64,000 bases of DNA from GAS188 sp963713805 (GCA_963713805.1 CAVQNF010000026.1:186001-250000), one strand, 5' to 3'; positions 9,185 through 19,900 are shown, counted from the stretch's first letter. Made by a program: numbers and translations. Notes: generated by a model from the sequence alone, not told the origin.

Positions 9185-9961
9185 TCACTCGCCCCGCCAG
9201 ACGGGCTTGCGCTTCTCGAGGAAGGCGCGCACGCCCTCCTCGGAATCCTTGGAGCGCAGCGCGGCGACGACCGCGGGCAGCCTCGCGGCCTGCGCCTCCT
9301 GCGCCGTCAAATGCGCGGTTCGCCGCGCCACCTGCTTGATGGCGCGCAGGGAAAGCGGCGCGCAGGCGAGGATATCGTCGACCCAGCGCTCGACCGCCGC
9401 ATCGAGCCCCGAACGCGGCACCACCTCGTTGACGAGGCCCATGCGGAAGGCCTCCGCGGCCGGGATGCGCCGGCCGGTGAGCAGCATGCCCATCGCCTGG
9501 CGGAAGGGCACTTGGCGTTGCAGCAAGGTCATGCCGCCGTCGAGCGGCAGGCGGCCGACGCGCGCCTCGGGAAGGCCGAAGCTCGCCTCCTCGGCCGCGA
9601 TGATGAGGTCGCAGCCGAGCGCCATCTCGAGGCCGCCGCCGAGCGCGTGGCCGTTGACGCGCGCGATCACCGGCACGTCGAGCGTCTGGCGCAAGGCGAT
9701 GCCGCCGAAGCCGCCCGGCCGTTCATTCGCCCAATAATCGAGGCCGCTCCCGCCCGAGCCGCCCTTCATGTCGGCGCCGGCCGAGAAGGCGCGCTCGCCG
9801 GCGCCGGTGAGCACCACGACACGCACCTCGCGCTCGGCCTCGATCCTCGCCCAGATGCCCTGCAGCTCGCGCTCGGACGCGATATCGATGGCGTTCAGCA
9901 CCTCGGGCCGGTCGATTGTGATGCGGGCAACGTGATCCTGGAGGGTGAAGCGGATCGGCAT
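9185..9961 (-). CDS. enoyl-CoA hydratase/isomerase family protein (crotonase fold)
   Basis: From the ATG at 9961 the protein has 258 residues, the normal crotonase length. 'AFSAGADMKGG' forms part of the oxyanion hole. The two catalytic Glu positions of hydratases are present, in 'GGGLEMALGCDL' and 'FGLPEARVG', so hydratase activity on a 2-enoyl-CoA is plausible, as in beta-oxidation or carnitine/aromatic acid degradation. Upstream in-frame codons to 10021 lack family similarity and run into a repeat element. It sits downstream of the CoA-transferase operon on the same strand but 243 bp away, so a shared pathway is only suggested. Exact substrate cannot be told. Confidence 0.9.
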   Translation of the reverse strand: MPIRFTLQDHVARITIDRPEVLNAIDIASERELQGIWARIEAEREVRVVVLTGAGERAFSAGADMKGGSGGSGLDYWANERPGGFGGIALRQTLDVPVIARVNGHALGGGLEMALGCDLIIAAEEASFGLPEARVGRLPLDGGMTLLQRQVPFRQAMGMLLTGRRIPAAEAFRMGLVNEVVPRSGLDAAVERWVDDILACAPLSLRAIKQVARRTAHLTAQEAQAARLPAVVAALRSKDSEEGVRAFLEKRKPVWRGE

Positions 9962-10033
9962 CAGGGGACGATCCGATGCTTGATGGGTAGCATTCGCGAG
10001 AATAGTGGCTTGGGAAAGCAAACGAACTCTTCG

Positions 10034-10110
10034 ACGCCGTCATGGCCGTGCTTGTCACGGCCATCCACGTCTTTGCCGCTCAGATAACGCAAGCGTGGAT
10101 GCCTAGCTAA
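10034..10110. repeat. dispersed intergenic repeat, GTCATGGCC-N-GGCCATCCACG type
   Basis: The gap between the CoA-transferase and crotonase genes holds a dyad built on gtcatggcc / cggccatccacg, followed by a second pair (ccacgtct / aagcgtgga). The same family recurs at about 56815 (gtcatggccgggca / cggcccggccatctacg). This sequence type is widely scattered between genes in Hyphomicrobiales. No gene was seen in the 243-bp gap. Confidence 0.65.
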
Positions 10111-10204
10111 AGGGGGCGCCGCGCACGCCCGTCTTTGTAACGTGACGCTCGGCGCGAAGCGCCGAGCTTTGGCCAGGTCGTGACGATAAGGCCAAACCAC
10201 GGCG

Positions 10205-11371
10205 TTAACCCGCCGCCCGCATACGAGGACGGTCCAGCTCGGCGAGCACCTCGGCCGTGTGCTGGCCAAGATCAGCCGGCGGAATGCGGATGGAAACCGG
10301 CGCATCCTCGAGATGGATCGGCGAACCGACGACGCGCACGCGCTCGACCTCGCCGTCGCATTCGATCACCATGCCGTTGATGGCCGCCTGCTCGTCCGCG
10401 AGGGCCTCGGCGAGCGTGCGCACCGGCGCGCAGAGGAGGTCCTGCGCCTCGAGCCTCGCGAGCCAATTCGCCGTCGTGTCGCTTCTGAAGCGCTCGCGGA
10501 AGATTTGATGCAGCGCCGGCTTGTTCTCGACCTGGAGCGCATGCGTCGTGAAGCGCGGGTCGTCCTTGAGGCTCGCCACCCCGAGCGCCTTGCCGATATC
10601 GCCGATCGGATCGGCCTTGAAGGCGCCCACCATGACGAGAGCGCCGTCCGCTGTCTCGAACACGCCGGTCAGCGGCATCGCGCCCCAATTCACCTCGCGC
10701 CCGCGCATCAACTGAGCGGCGGCTTCTTGGGTCTGCGCGGCGAGCATCGAATCGAGGAGCGACACGCTCAGGCGCTGGCCGCGACCGGTCTTCTGGCGCT
10801 GCAGAAGCGCGAGCAGCACGCCCTGGACGAGGTGCATGCCCGCCGAGTAATCGGCGAAGGTCGTGGAGTAGACGGAGAGCGGGAGGCCCGGGTCGGCGCG
10901 CCGCGCCATCACGCCCGACATCGCCTGCGCCAGCACGTCCTGTCCACCCTTGTGCGAATAGGGGCCGGTGAGCCCGAAGCCTGTGCCGACCGCGTAGATG
11001 AGCCGCGGATTGCGCGTCGCGAGCTCCTCATAGCCAAAGCCCATGCGCTCCATCACGCCGGCCCGGAAGTTGTTCACGACGACATCGGCCGTCTCGAGGA
11101 GGCGAAGCACCGCGGCCTTGTCCTGCGGCTTTCGCATGTCGAGCACGACCGAGCGCTTGTTGCGGTTGAGCGAGCAGTAGACGGGGCCGGTCAGCCCCGC
11201 CGGATCATTGGGGAAGGAGGTGCGCGACAGGTCACCCGTGCCGGGCCGCTCGATCTTGATGACGTCGGCGCCGTAATCGGCGAGGACCTGCGTCGCGACA
11301 GGTCCCATCATCACTTGCGTGAAGTCGATGACGCGGATGCCGGCGAGCGGAAGTTGATCGGTTGCGGTCAC
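10205..11371 (-). CDS. class III CoA-transferase (CaiB/BaiF family)
   Basis: From the GTG at 11371 (GGAG eight bases upstream) the protein has 388 residues, typical for family III CoA-transferases. It opens with 'LAGIRVIDFTQVMMGP' and has the DYGADVIKIE, NRNKRSVVLD and 'GQDVLAQAMSGVM' blocks of the family. Such enzymes move CoA between carboxylic acids through an aspartyl-CoA intermediate. The GTG overlaps the stop of the preceding oxidoreductase gene by two bases, so the two are translationally coupled. It is the only gene of this five-gene operon that reads through intact. The substrate is unknown. Confidence 0.93.
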   Translation of the reverse strand: MTATDQLPLAGIRVIDFTQVMMGPVATQVLADYGADVIKIERPGTGDLSRTSFPNDPAGLTGPVYCSLNRNKRSVVLDMRKPQDKAAVLRLLETADVVVNNFRAGVMERMGFGYEELATRNPRLIYAVGTGFGLTGPYSHKGGQDVLAQAMSGVMARRADPGLPLSVYSTTFADYSAGMHLVQGVLLALLQRQKTGRGQRLSVSLLDSMLAAQTQEAAAQLMRGREVNWGAMPLTGVFETADGALVMVGAFKADPIGDIGKALGVASLKDDPRFTTHALQVENKPALHQIFRERFRSDTTANWLARLEAQDLLCAPVRTLAEALADEQAAINGMVIECDGEVERVRVVGSPIHLEDAPVSIRIPPADLGQHTAEVLAELDRPRMRAAG

Positions 11372-12733
11372 GCGGCTTTCTCCATGATCTTGGCGTTGGC
11401 CGAAGGGCGATCGCCGGGATCGCCACCTTGGGCGCGCACCCGCGCGCAAATCGCTGAAGGCTCCACGCGTCGCGGCGCGACATTGGCCTCGAGCGCGAGA
11501 GCCGCCGCGATGCCCGCCGATTGGCCCATCGACATGCAGGGCGGGATCTCGCGCGACATCTTCTGGGCGCTTTCGGTCGCCGAATAATGGCGGCCGGCGA
11601 CGATCAGCCCGTCGATATTCCTCGGCAGCATGGCGCGGTAGGGCGTGTAGTAGTCGCGCCCGCGCGCGACCGTGTCGTGGAAATAGCACGCGGCTCGGCG
11701 ACGTCTTCCTTGGTGACGACGTATTCGCCTTCGAGCAGTGCGGGTCTGGCGGACGCCGAGTCTGCGGGGCGACATCCACAACGTAGCAGTTTTCGAAGCC
11801 CGGAAGTTTGGCGCGCATAGTCGAGCAAGCGCATCGATGCGCTTGCGGCCTTCGAATTCGGCCGCGATCAGGTCTTCCGACCTTGAAGCCGTCGTAGCCC
11901 GTCATATGCGGGCAATTGCACCACACGACGCCGGGCAGCGGCGTCTTCAGCCACCAGATAGTCCCAGGAGCCGCCGATGATGCGCTTGCGCCTGCGCGGT
12001 CGATCCGGCGAACGCCTCCGGGTTCGCCGTACTCGGAACTCCTCGCGCCTCGTCGGTGTCGACGCCGCCGAGGCGAAACACCGTGGTCACGATGTATCCG
12101 CCTTCGGTGAAGGCGGCGCCGGCGGAGGCCGCCACGTCGAGATCGCCGGTGGCGTCGATCACCATGTCGCCGAGGATCGCCTCGCGCCCAGCCTTGGTCT
12201 CGCAGACGACGCCCGCGACGCGGCCGTCGTCGCATGATCGTTCGCGAGAACCAGGAGTGAAGCCTCACATCCGACACCGGCCTCGGCCACCATCTCGTTG
12301 GAGACGCGCTTCCAGCCGTCCGGATCGAAGGCCGCCGCCATGCACGATCGGCGTGGGCTTGGTGTGGGCGTGGAAATCGAAGGCGCCCCAGCGCGCCCAT
12401 TTGCGGTGCAGCTGCCGGCTCTGCTTGCGCTCCTCGGGGGGCGGATAGACGCCAGCCCGCGCCTCGCCATGCGCTCGATCATCTCCATGCAGATGCCGCG
12501 TGACGGTGATCTCGTCGCCATTGTGCACATGTCGTCGAGCACCAGCACCATGCCGCCGGAGGCGAGGCCGCCGAGATAGGGATAGCGCTCGACCAGCGTC
12601 ACCGAGCAGCCGTTGCGCCCGCCGCGACCGCGGCCGCGAAGCCCGCCGGGCCGCCGCCGACCACGACGACGTCCGAGCGCGCCGCGATGCGCGCCTCGCG
12701 CGCGGCTTCGGTGATCGTCTCTTGCGTGGTCAT
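11368..12733 (-). pseudogene. FAD-dependent oxidoreductase (FAD_oxidored type), multiple frameshifts
   Basis: An ATG at 12733 opens a protein with the dinucleotide-binding motif 'VVVVGGGPAGFAAAVAA', followed in another frame by 'GCSVTLVERYPYLGGLASGG' and then by pieces in all three reverse frames. The C-terminal piece (RNIDGLIVAGRHYSATESAQ, then SMGQSAGIAAALALE) is the usual end of this flavoprotein family and stops at 11368, overlapping the CoA-transferase start. At least five shifts are needed to join the pieces, yet the protein sequence between shifts is well conserved. Either the gene was inactivated very recently or the sequence has indel errors. The substrate is not predictable. Confidence 0.8.
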
Positions 12734-12771
12734 GATCCTCTCCTTCAACGAATGCGCCTCGGCGGACTGAT

Positions 12772-13613
12772 CAAGCGGTCGCGGGCGGCTGCCAGCGCAC
12801 GATCAGCCGCTCGAGCGAGCGAGATCACCATGAAGAACAGCACCGAGAAGGCGGAGCCGCACGAGCACCGTCGCGTACAGCAGCGCCGAATCGAAGGCGT
12901 AGGTCGCCTGAATGATCAGCGCGCCGATGCCGTAGTTCGAGCCGATCCATTCACCGACGATCGCGCCCACCACGCGAGCTGACGCGGCGATGCGCAGCGC
13001 CGAGAAGAGGTAGGGCAGCGAGTTGTAGAGGCGAAGCTTCAAGAACACTTCGCGCTTCGAGGCCGACAGCACGTGCATCAGCTCCATCGCTTGCGGGTTC
13101 ACCGCTTCGAGGCCGCGCACCATGTTCACCAGCGTCGGAAAAAAGCAGATCATCGCCGCGATCGCGATCTTGGGCGCAAGCCCGTTGCCCAGCAGCAGCA
13201 CCAGGATGGGTGCCTTGGCGACGACCGGAATCGAGTTGATCAGGACGACGAGCGGGAAGAAGGTCTCCGAGATCGTCTTGCGGTGCACGAAGGCGGTGGC
13301 GAGCGCGACGGCGAACAGGTTGCCGATGATGAAGCCGCCGACGGCCTCGACCATCGTCGGCCAGAGGTTGCTCATCAGCACGTCGGATTTCGCGATGAGC
13401 GTCTCGAGAACGACGAGGGGCGAAGGCGCGATGAAGGGCGGCACCTTGAAGAGATAGACGAGCGCCGCCCAGACGCCGATGCCGATGAGGATGCCGAGGC
13501 AGGGCAGGAGCCTGCGCCGCCATGTCTCGCGCTGCTTCGCCCGGCGATATTCGGCTTCGGCGCGGATCGATCCGCGGCGCCATGGCCTCCAGGGCACTTG
13601 CCGACGCGCTCAT
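12772..13613 (-). pseudogene. ABC transporter permease (nitrate/sulfonate/taurine type), frameshifted at both ends
   Basis: The main frame encodes about 250 residues with six hydrophobic segments and the inner-membrane permease EAA-type loop (ELMHVLSASKREVFLKLRLY, then LFSALRIAASARVVGAIVGEW). The likely start is the ATG at 13613, which overlaps the ATPase stop (ATGA), but a one-base loss near 13575 separates it from the main frame. Near the 3' end two further shifts are needed to reach a sensible end, ERLIVRWQPPATA and a stop at 12772. It would form the membrane channel for the neighbouring binding protein and ATPase. Confidence 0.85.
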
Positions 13614-14449
13614 GCTTCACCCGCCAGCAGCTCGCGCATCTTGGCCGCGATGCGGTTGAACGGCTCGCGTCTCCCGGATCGAGAGCATGCGGTCGCGCGG
13701 CAGGTCGATCTCGACGATCGCGCGCACCCGCCCGGGATTGGCCGCGAGCACGAGCACGGCTGCGCCCAGAACGATCGCCTCGTAGACCGAGTGGGTGACG
13801 AACAGGATGGTGGTGCCGGTCTCGAGCCAGATGCGGCGCAATTCCTCGTTGAGCCGGTCGCGCGTGATCTCGTCGAGCGCGCCGAAGGGCTCGTCCATGA
13901 GGAGGAGCCGCGGACCGCCGAGAAGCGCGCGCGCGATCGAGACGCGCTGGCGCATGCCGCCCGAGAGCTCATGCGGGAAGCTCCCCTCCCATCCTTCGAG
14001 GCCGACGAGCCTCAGGAGCTCGCGCGGCGTCGGCGCGCCAGCCGGCAGGCCGCGGCGACCGCCGACCTCGAGCGGCAGCGCGACATTCTCGAGCGCCGTG
14101 CGCCAGGGAAGCAGCGCCGCGTCCTGGAAGACGAAGCCGAGCGCCCGGTCGACCCTCGCTTCATGCGGCGTGCGACCGAGCACGGAGATCGACCCGCTCG
14201 TCGGCGCGAGAAGGTCGGCGACGACGCGCAACAGGGTGGACTTGCCGCAACCCGACGGCCCGAGCAGGCTCATGAAGCCGCCGGTGTCGACCGAGAAGGA
14301 GACGTCGTCGAGCGCCGTCACCGTGCGCCGCTCGGTGATGAAGCGCACCGAGACGTTGCGGCATTGAACCGCGCTTTCGGCCTCGGCGCCGCGCCGCTTG
14401 TCGAGCGCCTCGCCGGCGGCACGCGCGTGAGAGGCTCGGCCATCGCCAT
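13610..14449 (-). pseudogene. ABC transporter ATPase (nitrate/sulfonate/taurine type), frameshifted near both ends
   Basis: The central frame has the Walker A motif GPSGCGKST, the signature 'LSGGMRQRVSIARAL' and Walker B 'LLLMDEPFGALDEITRDR', followed by the switch His in FVTHSVYEA. The likely start is the ATG at 14449, three bases after the binding-protein stop, but a shift in the first 15 codons separates it from the main frame. A missing base near 13665 moves the C-terminus (EPFNRIAAKMRELLAGEA) to the frame that ends at 13610. The gene would energise the adjacent importer. As it stands, the binding-protein and ATPase frames read as one 558-residue fusion, which I regard as an artefact. Confidence 0.87.
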
Positions 14450-14452
14450 GCT

Positions 14453-15465
14453 TCAGCCGATCTTCGGGTCGCGCGTCGGCCGACGCCTTGAGGATGTCGA
14501 GCGTCATCACCTCGTCGAGCTTGGGCGTGCGCTTCGAGAACTGGCCGAGCTCGGCATAGGTGTCGATCTGCTCCTGCCAGACGGCGGGATCCATCGTGCC
14601 CCAGCCCTCGGCCTTGGTCTTCGGCGAAAAGGCGAATTTCATCATGTCGTCGATCGCCTCGCGCTCGTCCTTCCGCACGAGGTTCGGGTATTCCTTGACG
14701 AGATAGTCGATCGCCTTGTCGCGATTGTCATAGGCGAAGGCCCAGCCCTTGCCGGTGGCGCGCATGAACTTGACGAGCATGTCGCTCTTCGTCTTGAGCG
14801 TTTCGCTCGTCGCGTAATAGGGAAGGCCATAAAGCCGCACGCCCGAGTCCCAGAGGCGCAAGTCGATGCGGTCGGGGCCGAGCACCTTCAGCGCCGTCGT
14901 GTTGGTGAGCCAGCCGGTCACCACATCCACCTGGCCGGTGAGCAGCGGCGCCATGTCGGCGCCGATCGGCACGATCTCGACATCCTTGAGCGGCACATTG
15001 TTCTTGGCGAGCAAGGCCTTGAGCAGGATCACGCCGGTCGCCTGGATGCCGACCTTCTTGCCCGCCATGTCGGCCGGCTTGCGAACCGGCGTCCCGGGGA
15101 AGCGAGAAGAAGGTGTAGGGGTGCTCCTGCGCGCCGACGCCGAAGCAGACGACCGGAATGTCCTGCGACGCGGCGAGCATGAGCGAGGGGCTCGACGACA
15201 CCTGTCCCGCCTCGTAGCGGCCCGAAGCCACCACCGCGACCCCGTCGATATTGGGGCCGCCCGGCTGGATGGCGAGATCGATCCCCTCTTCACCGTAATA
15301 GCCGAGCGCCTTGGCGCAGACTTCGCCGACCTGATTGCCGCCGAGAATCCAGCCGAGCTGCAAATTCACCAACGGCCGCGTCGCGCTGAAGGCGCCGAAA
15401 TCGAGGAAGGCGCCGCCCGCGAGCGCCGCGCCGCCGAGTAGCATTTTCCGCCGGTTGATGGACAT
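14453..15465 (-). pseudogene. NMT1/THI5-type ABC transporter substrate-binding protein, frameshifted
   Basis: The gene starts at the ATG at 15465 (GGGGAGAG upstream). It opens with a twin-arginine-like signal (NRRKMLLGGAALAGGAFL), then 'LQLGWILGGNQVGEV' and 'GIDLAIQPGGPNIDGVAVV', typical of periplasmic binding proteins for nitrate, sulfonates, thiamine precursors and related small molecules. An extra C in the CCCC run near 15105 shifts the frame; the continuation (GTPVRKPADMAGKKVGIQAT) is normal. A second extra C near 14470 hides the proper stop at 14453. The gene is divergent from a LysR regulator. The ligand is not predictable from sequence. Confidence 0.85.
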
Positions 15466-15644
15466 GATGTCAGCTCTCCCCTTCGACGCCGCTCAGCACC
15501 GCGCCTTCAAAATCGAGCACCGTGCTCGCTTCGCGGGCCGGCGACTTGGCGTCCTGATTGGCGCCCTTGTTGGCGCCCTGGCCGTGATCGCCGCGCAGCA
15601 TAGAGGTTTGCGCTCGCTGCTGAAAAGAAGATAGTTTCGCTCGT

Positions 15645-15667
15645 GGCGATGCCTTTTCGGCATCACC
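15645..15667. promoter_or_regulatory. candidate LysR-type operator between lysR and the ABC operon
   Basis: A near-perfect dyad, gatgcc (15648-15653) and ggcatc (15659-15664) around a 5-bp centre, lies 22 bp upstream of the LysR start in the 223-bp divergent gap. Its extent and position fit an autoregulatory LTTR site. No second site with a clear T-N11-A form was found. Confidence 0.35.
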
Positions 15668-15688
15668 GTTGCACAAGCCAGGCAGACC

Positions 15689-16636
15689 ATGCACGCGGCG
15701 GTCCTGCGTTATTTCGATCAAGTGGCCCGGCAGGGCTCGATCCGGCGCGCCGCCGAGGCGCTGCACGTTGCCTCCTCGGCCGTCAATCGCCAGATCATCA
15801 AGCTCGAGGCCGAGATCGGCACGCCGCTCTTCGAGCGCCTGCGAAGCGGGGTGCGGCTCACCGCCGCCGGCGAGGTGCTGTTGCGCCACTCGCGCGAGAC
15901 GCTCGCCGATTTCGAGCGCACGCGGCTCGAGATCGCCGGGCTTTCCGGGACCGTCACGGGCCATGTACGCATCGTCTGCCTCGAATTGCTCCTCCTGCGC
16001 TTCATGCCGCGCGTGGTGTCGGAACTCGCGGCGGCGCATCCGCAAATGACGCTCACCGTGGCGGGCATCGATCCGGGCGACACGGGCGAGGAAATGCGCT
16101 CGGGGCGCAACGATTTCGGCGTGCTCTTCGTCGACCCGCGCCTGCGCGGGGTCGAGGTCTCGGGAAGCTTCCTCACCTCGATCGGCGCGGTGATGCGGCC
16201 CGACCACCCGCTCGCCGCCCGCCGGTCGCTCACCTTCACGGATTGCGCCGCCTTTCCGGTCGTCATGCTCTACGACCGTTGGCTCCTCGACCTCATCATG
16301 GCGACGGAATTCGCCGAATTGGGCGAGAAGCTCGTGCCACGCATCGTCTCGAACTCCATCGACTTCATGCGCCAGATCATCGAGCTCGGGCTCGGCATCG
16401 GCTTCTTCACGCCCATCGGCTTCATCGACGAGATCGAGCGCGGCGAGCTCGTCCATGTGGCGCTCGCGGAGCCGCTGCTTGCCGAAAGCGCGATCGCGAT
16501 CCTCGTGCCGCGCGGCCGCGAACCGACCTTGCCGGCCCGCATCGCCATGGACGCGATCAGCCGTGAGCTTTCCGAATTCGCCAAGCGTCTGCCGCGCCGG
16601 CCGAAAGGCCGAGCCGCGCGGCGAAAGGCCGATTAG
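15689..16636 (+). CDS. LysR-family transcriptional regulator
   Basis: The 315-residue protein has the N-terminal winged helix-turn-helix (FDQVARQGSIRRAAEALHVA, residues 8-27, then SAVNRQIIKLEAEIGTPLFE) and the C-terminal inducer-binding domain. The tail is rich in Arg and Lys. It is divergent from the ABC transporter/oxidoreductase/CoA-transferase operon across a 223-bp gap, the classical arrangement for a LysR regulator that controls its neighbour and itself. The inducer is probably the transported or metabolised compound, which is unknown. Unlike the operon it faces, this gene has no frameshift. Confidence 0.93.
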   Translation: MHAAVLRYFDQVARQGSIRRAAEALHVASSAVNRQIIKLEAEIGTPLFERLRSGVRLTAAGEVLLRHSRETLADFERTRLEIAGLSGTVTGHVRIVCLELLLLRFMPRVVSELAAAHPQMTLTVAGIDPGDTGEEMRSGRNDFGVLFVDPRLRGVEVSGSFLTSIGAVMRPDHPLAARRSLTFTDCAAFPVVMLYDRWLLDLIMATEFAELGEKLVPRIVSNSIDFMRQIIELGLGIGFFTPIGFIDEIERGELVHVALAEPLLAESAIAILVPRGREPTLPARIAMDAISRELSEFAKRLPRRPKGRAARRKAD

Positions 16637-16704
16637 GCGGCAACAGGGTGAATTGTACGACGGCGCAAGGCGCGGGCCGCCCATGGAATTTAAGCCTTGC
16701 TACC

Positions 16705-16750
16705 GAAGCTTAACTTCTAATATAGCGTTAACATATTGAAATTAAGCTTC
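16705..16750. promoter_or_regulatory. AT-rich promoter region with 9-bp inverted repeat before the DUF2126 operon
   Basis: The 303-bp gap between lysR and the DUF2126 gene holds a sharply AT-rich block. In it, gaagcttaa (16705-16713) and ttaagcttc (16742-16750) are perfect inverted copies with a gttaac palindrome near the centre. The block lies about 190 bp before the start codon and could be an operator or a hairpin. No gene is seen in this gap. Confidence 0.4.
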
Positions 16751-16939
16751 TTTCATTCGGGACTTTAGGGCGCTTTCTCTTTTTTTGGCCGCCCCAGAGA
16801 AAATTGAATAGGCGAATGTCCGCCTTTTGACCCTCCGCCGCGTCATGGATCCTCTGGTCGAAGGATTGTCACGGCCGTTCGTGCCGACTAAGCATCGGCA
16901 AAACGCGCCTTCGGGATCATGCGCCGGAAGGATGGCTTC

Positions 16940-19900
16940 GTGGGAATCCTCGTCGCGCTGCGGCACGTCACGAGTTACCGATATGACCACCCGATCGGGC
17001 TCGGTCCCCAGACGGTGAGGCTGTGTCCGGCCCCCTACTGCCGCACGCGCGTGCCGAGCTATTCGCTGAAGGTTTCGCCGGCGCGCCATTTCGTCAACTG
17101 GCAGCAGGACCCGCTCGGCAATTCGATCGCGCGCATCGTCCTTCCCGAGAGGACGCGCAGCTTCGAGGTCGAAGTCGGGCTCACCGCCGAAATGGTGCCC
17201 ATCAACCCGTTCGACTTCTTCACCGAGCCTTATGCGGAAGAATTCCCTTTCGCCTACCCCGACGAGCTCGCCGGCGAGCTCGCCCCTTACCTCGAGACCG
17301 CGTCGGGCGGCGAAAAGCTTTCGGCCTTCCTCGCCTCGCTGCCGAAGGAACGGCGCCGGACCGTCGAATTCCTGGTCGAGCTGAACGAGCGCGTTCATGG
17401 CGACGTGCGCTACGTCGTCCGCATGGAGCCGGGCGTGCAGGAGCCCGAAGAGACGCTCTCTCGCGGCTCGGGATCATGCCGCGATTCCGCCTGGCTCCTG
17501 GTCGAGGTTCTGCGCCGGCTCGGCGTCGCGGCGCGCTTCGTCTCGGGCTACCTGATCCAGCTTCGTGTCGACCGCGAGCCGCTCGAAGGTCCGAAGGGGC
17601 CGGAGCGTGACGTCGCCGATCTCCACGCCTGGGCCGAGGCCTATCTGCCCGGCGCCGGTTGGATCGGCTTCGACGCGACGTCGGGATTGCTCTGCGGAGA
17701 AGGGCACCTCCCACTCGCGGCGGCACCTCACTACCGCTCCGCCGCGCCGATCTCGGGCGGCGTCGAGCCCGCGAAGGTCGATTTCGGCTTCGATATCCGT
17801 GTCGAGCGCATCAGCGAAGCACCGCGCGTCACGAAGCCGTTCTCGGACGAGAGCTGGCGCAAGCTCGATGCGCTCGGCATGCAGGTCGATGGTGACCTCG
17901 CGGCGCAGGATGTGCGGCTGACCATGGGGGGCGAGCCGACCTTCGTCTCGATCGACGATCTCGAATTGGCCGAATGGCGCACGGCCGCGATCGGTCCGGC
18001 GAAACCAGCGCTTGCCGACAAGCTCGTTCGGCGTTTGCGGGAACGTTTCGCGCCGGGCGGCCTGCTGCATCACGGGCAAGGCAAATGGTACCCCGGCGAA
18101 AGCCAGCCGCGCTTCGCCTTCGCGCTCTATTGGCGCGACGACGGCAAGCCGATCTGGGGCGATGATTCGCTGATCGCCGGCGAAGGCGCGAGCCCGCCGG
18201 CTACTCTCGAGGATGCGGAGCGCTTCTCGCAAGAGCTTGCGGAACGTCTCGGCATCGCGCCGGACCATGTGATCGCGGCCTATGAGGATGCGGCGCATTG
18301 GCGCGATAAGGAAGGGGAGCTGCCGGTCAACACGAGCCCGGCCGATTCGAAGATCGGGGACGAGGAAAAGCGTGCGCGGCTCGAACGGGTGTTCGCACGC
18401 GGGCTCGACACTGCCTGCGGCTTCGTCCTGCCGATCCGGCGGGGCGAGGGCGACGAGAAGGGTGAGCCAGCAAAGCCTTGGCCAGCAAAGCCTTGGCCAG
18501 CAAAGCCTTGGACGAGCGAGCGCTGGCGACTGCGCCGCGAGCGGCTCATCCTCGCGCCGGGCGATGCGCCGCTCGGAGCGCGATTGCCGCTCGCCTCGCT
18601 GCCCTGGCTCGCGCCGGCCGATTACCCTTACGTGATCGAGCAGGACCCGCTCGAGGAGCGCGGCGCCTTGCCCGATGTCGGTCGGGGAACCCCGCTCGCC
18701 ACTTCGGCGAGCGGGCGCTCGGCTGCGTCTCGAGAAACGCTTCCGGGAACGACGGGCGCGCTCGAGGCAGAGGCGCCGCCCCGATCGGCGAAGGGCGCGG
18801 TGCGCACGGCGCTCACGATCGAGCTGCGCGACAAGGCGCTTTGCGTCTTCATGCCGCCTTTGGCACGCGTCGAGGATTATCTCGAGCTGGTCGCCGCGAT
18901 CGAGGACACGGCGCGCCGCGCGAAGCTCCCGGTTCGGATCGAAGGCTATCCGCCGCCCTTCGATCCACGCATCCGGGTCATCAAGGTCACGCCCGATCCG
19001 GGCGTGATCGAGGTGAACGTCCATCCGGCCGCGAGCTGGCGCGAGCTGGTCTCGATCACGCTCGGCGTCCATGAGGATGCGCGTCGCACCGGCCTCGGCG
19101 CCGAGAAATTTTTGATGGACGGCCGCCACATCGGCACCGGCGGAGGCAACCATGTCGTGCTCGGCGGCGCGACGCCCGCCACCTCCCCCTTCCTGCGACG
19201 GCCCGATCTCCTCAAGAGCCTCCTCATCTACTGGCAGCGCCATCCCGCGCTCTCCTACCTGTTCGCCGGGCTGTTCGTCGGGCCGACGAGCCAGGCGCCG
19301 CGCGTCGACGAGGCGCGCCATGAGGCGCTCTACGAGCTCGAGATCGCCATGGCCAAGGTGCCGGCGCCAGGCGAGGGCATGGTCCCGCCCTGGCTCGTCG
19401 ATCGGCTGTTCCGTCACCTCCTCGTCGACATGACCGGCAACAGCCATCGGGCGGAAATCTGCATCGACAAGCTCTATGCTCCCGGCGCGCCCACCGGCCG
19501 GCTCGGCCTCGTCGAGTTCCGCGCCTTCGAGATGCCGCCCGATGCCCGCATGAGCCTCGCCCAGCAGCTCCTCATGCGTGCCCTCGTCGCCTGGTTCTGG
19601 CGCGAACCGCGGCGCGGCCATCTGGTGCGCTGGGGGACCACGCTCCATGATCGCTTCATGCTGCCTGAGTTCATATGGGCCGATTTCCTCGAGGTGCTCT
19701 CGGATCTGCGCGAGGCGGGATACCCCTTCGACCCCGCATGGTTCGAGGCGCAGCGCGAATTCCGGTTTCCGCTCTACGGCGCGATCGAGCGTTCGGGATT
19801 GCGGCTCGAGCTTCGACAGGCACTCGAGCCCTGGCATGTGCTCGGCGAGGAGAGCGTGGCCGGGAGCGCGGCGAGGCCCGTCGATTCCTCCGTCGAGCGC

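Noticed and set aside
13617..15293. 558-codon fusion of a substrate-binding protein and an ABC ATPase
   Set aside because: Natural stop and start signals (TGA at 14453-14455, ATG at 14449) lie at the joint in the neighbouring frame. One extra C explains the read-through, so it is not a real fusion.
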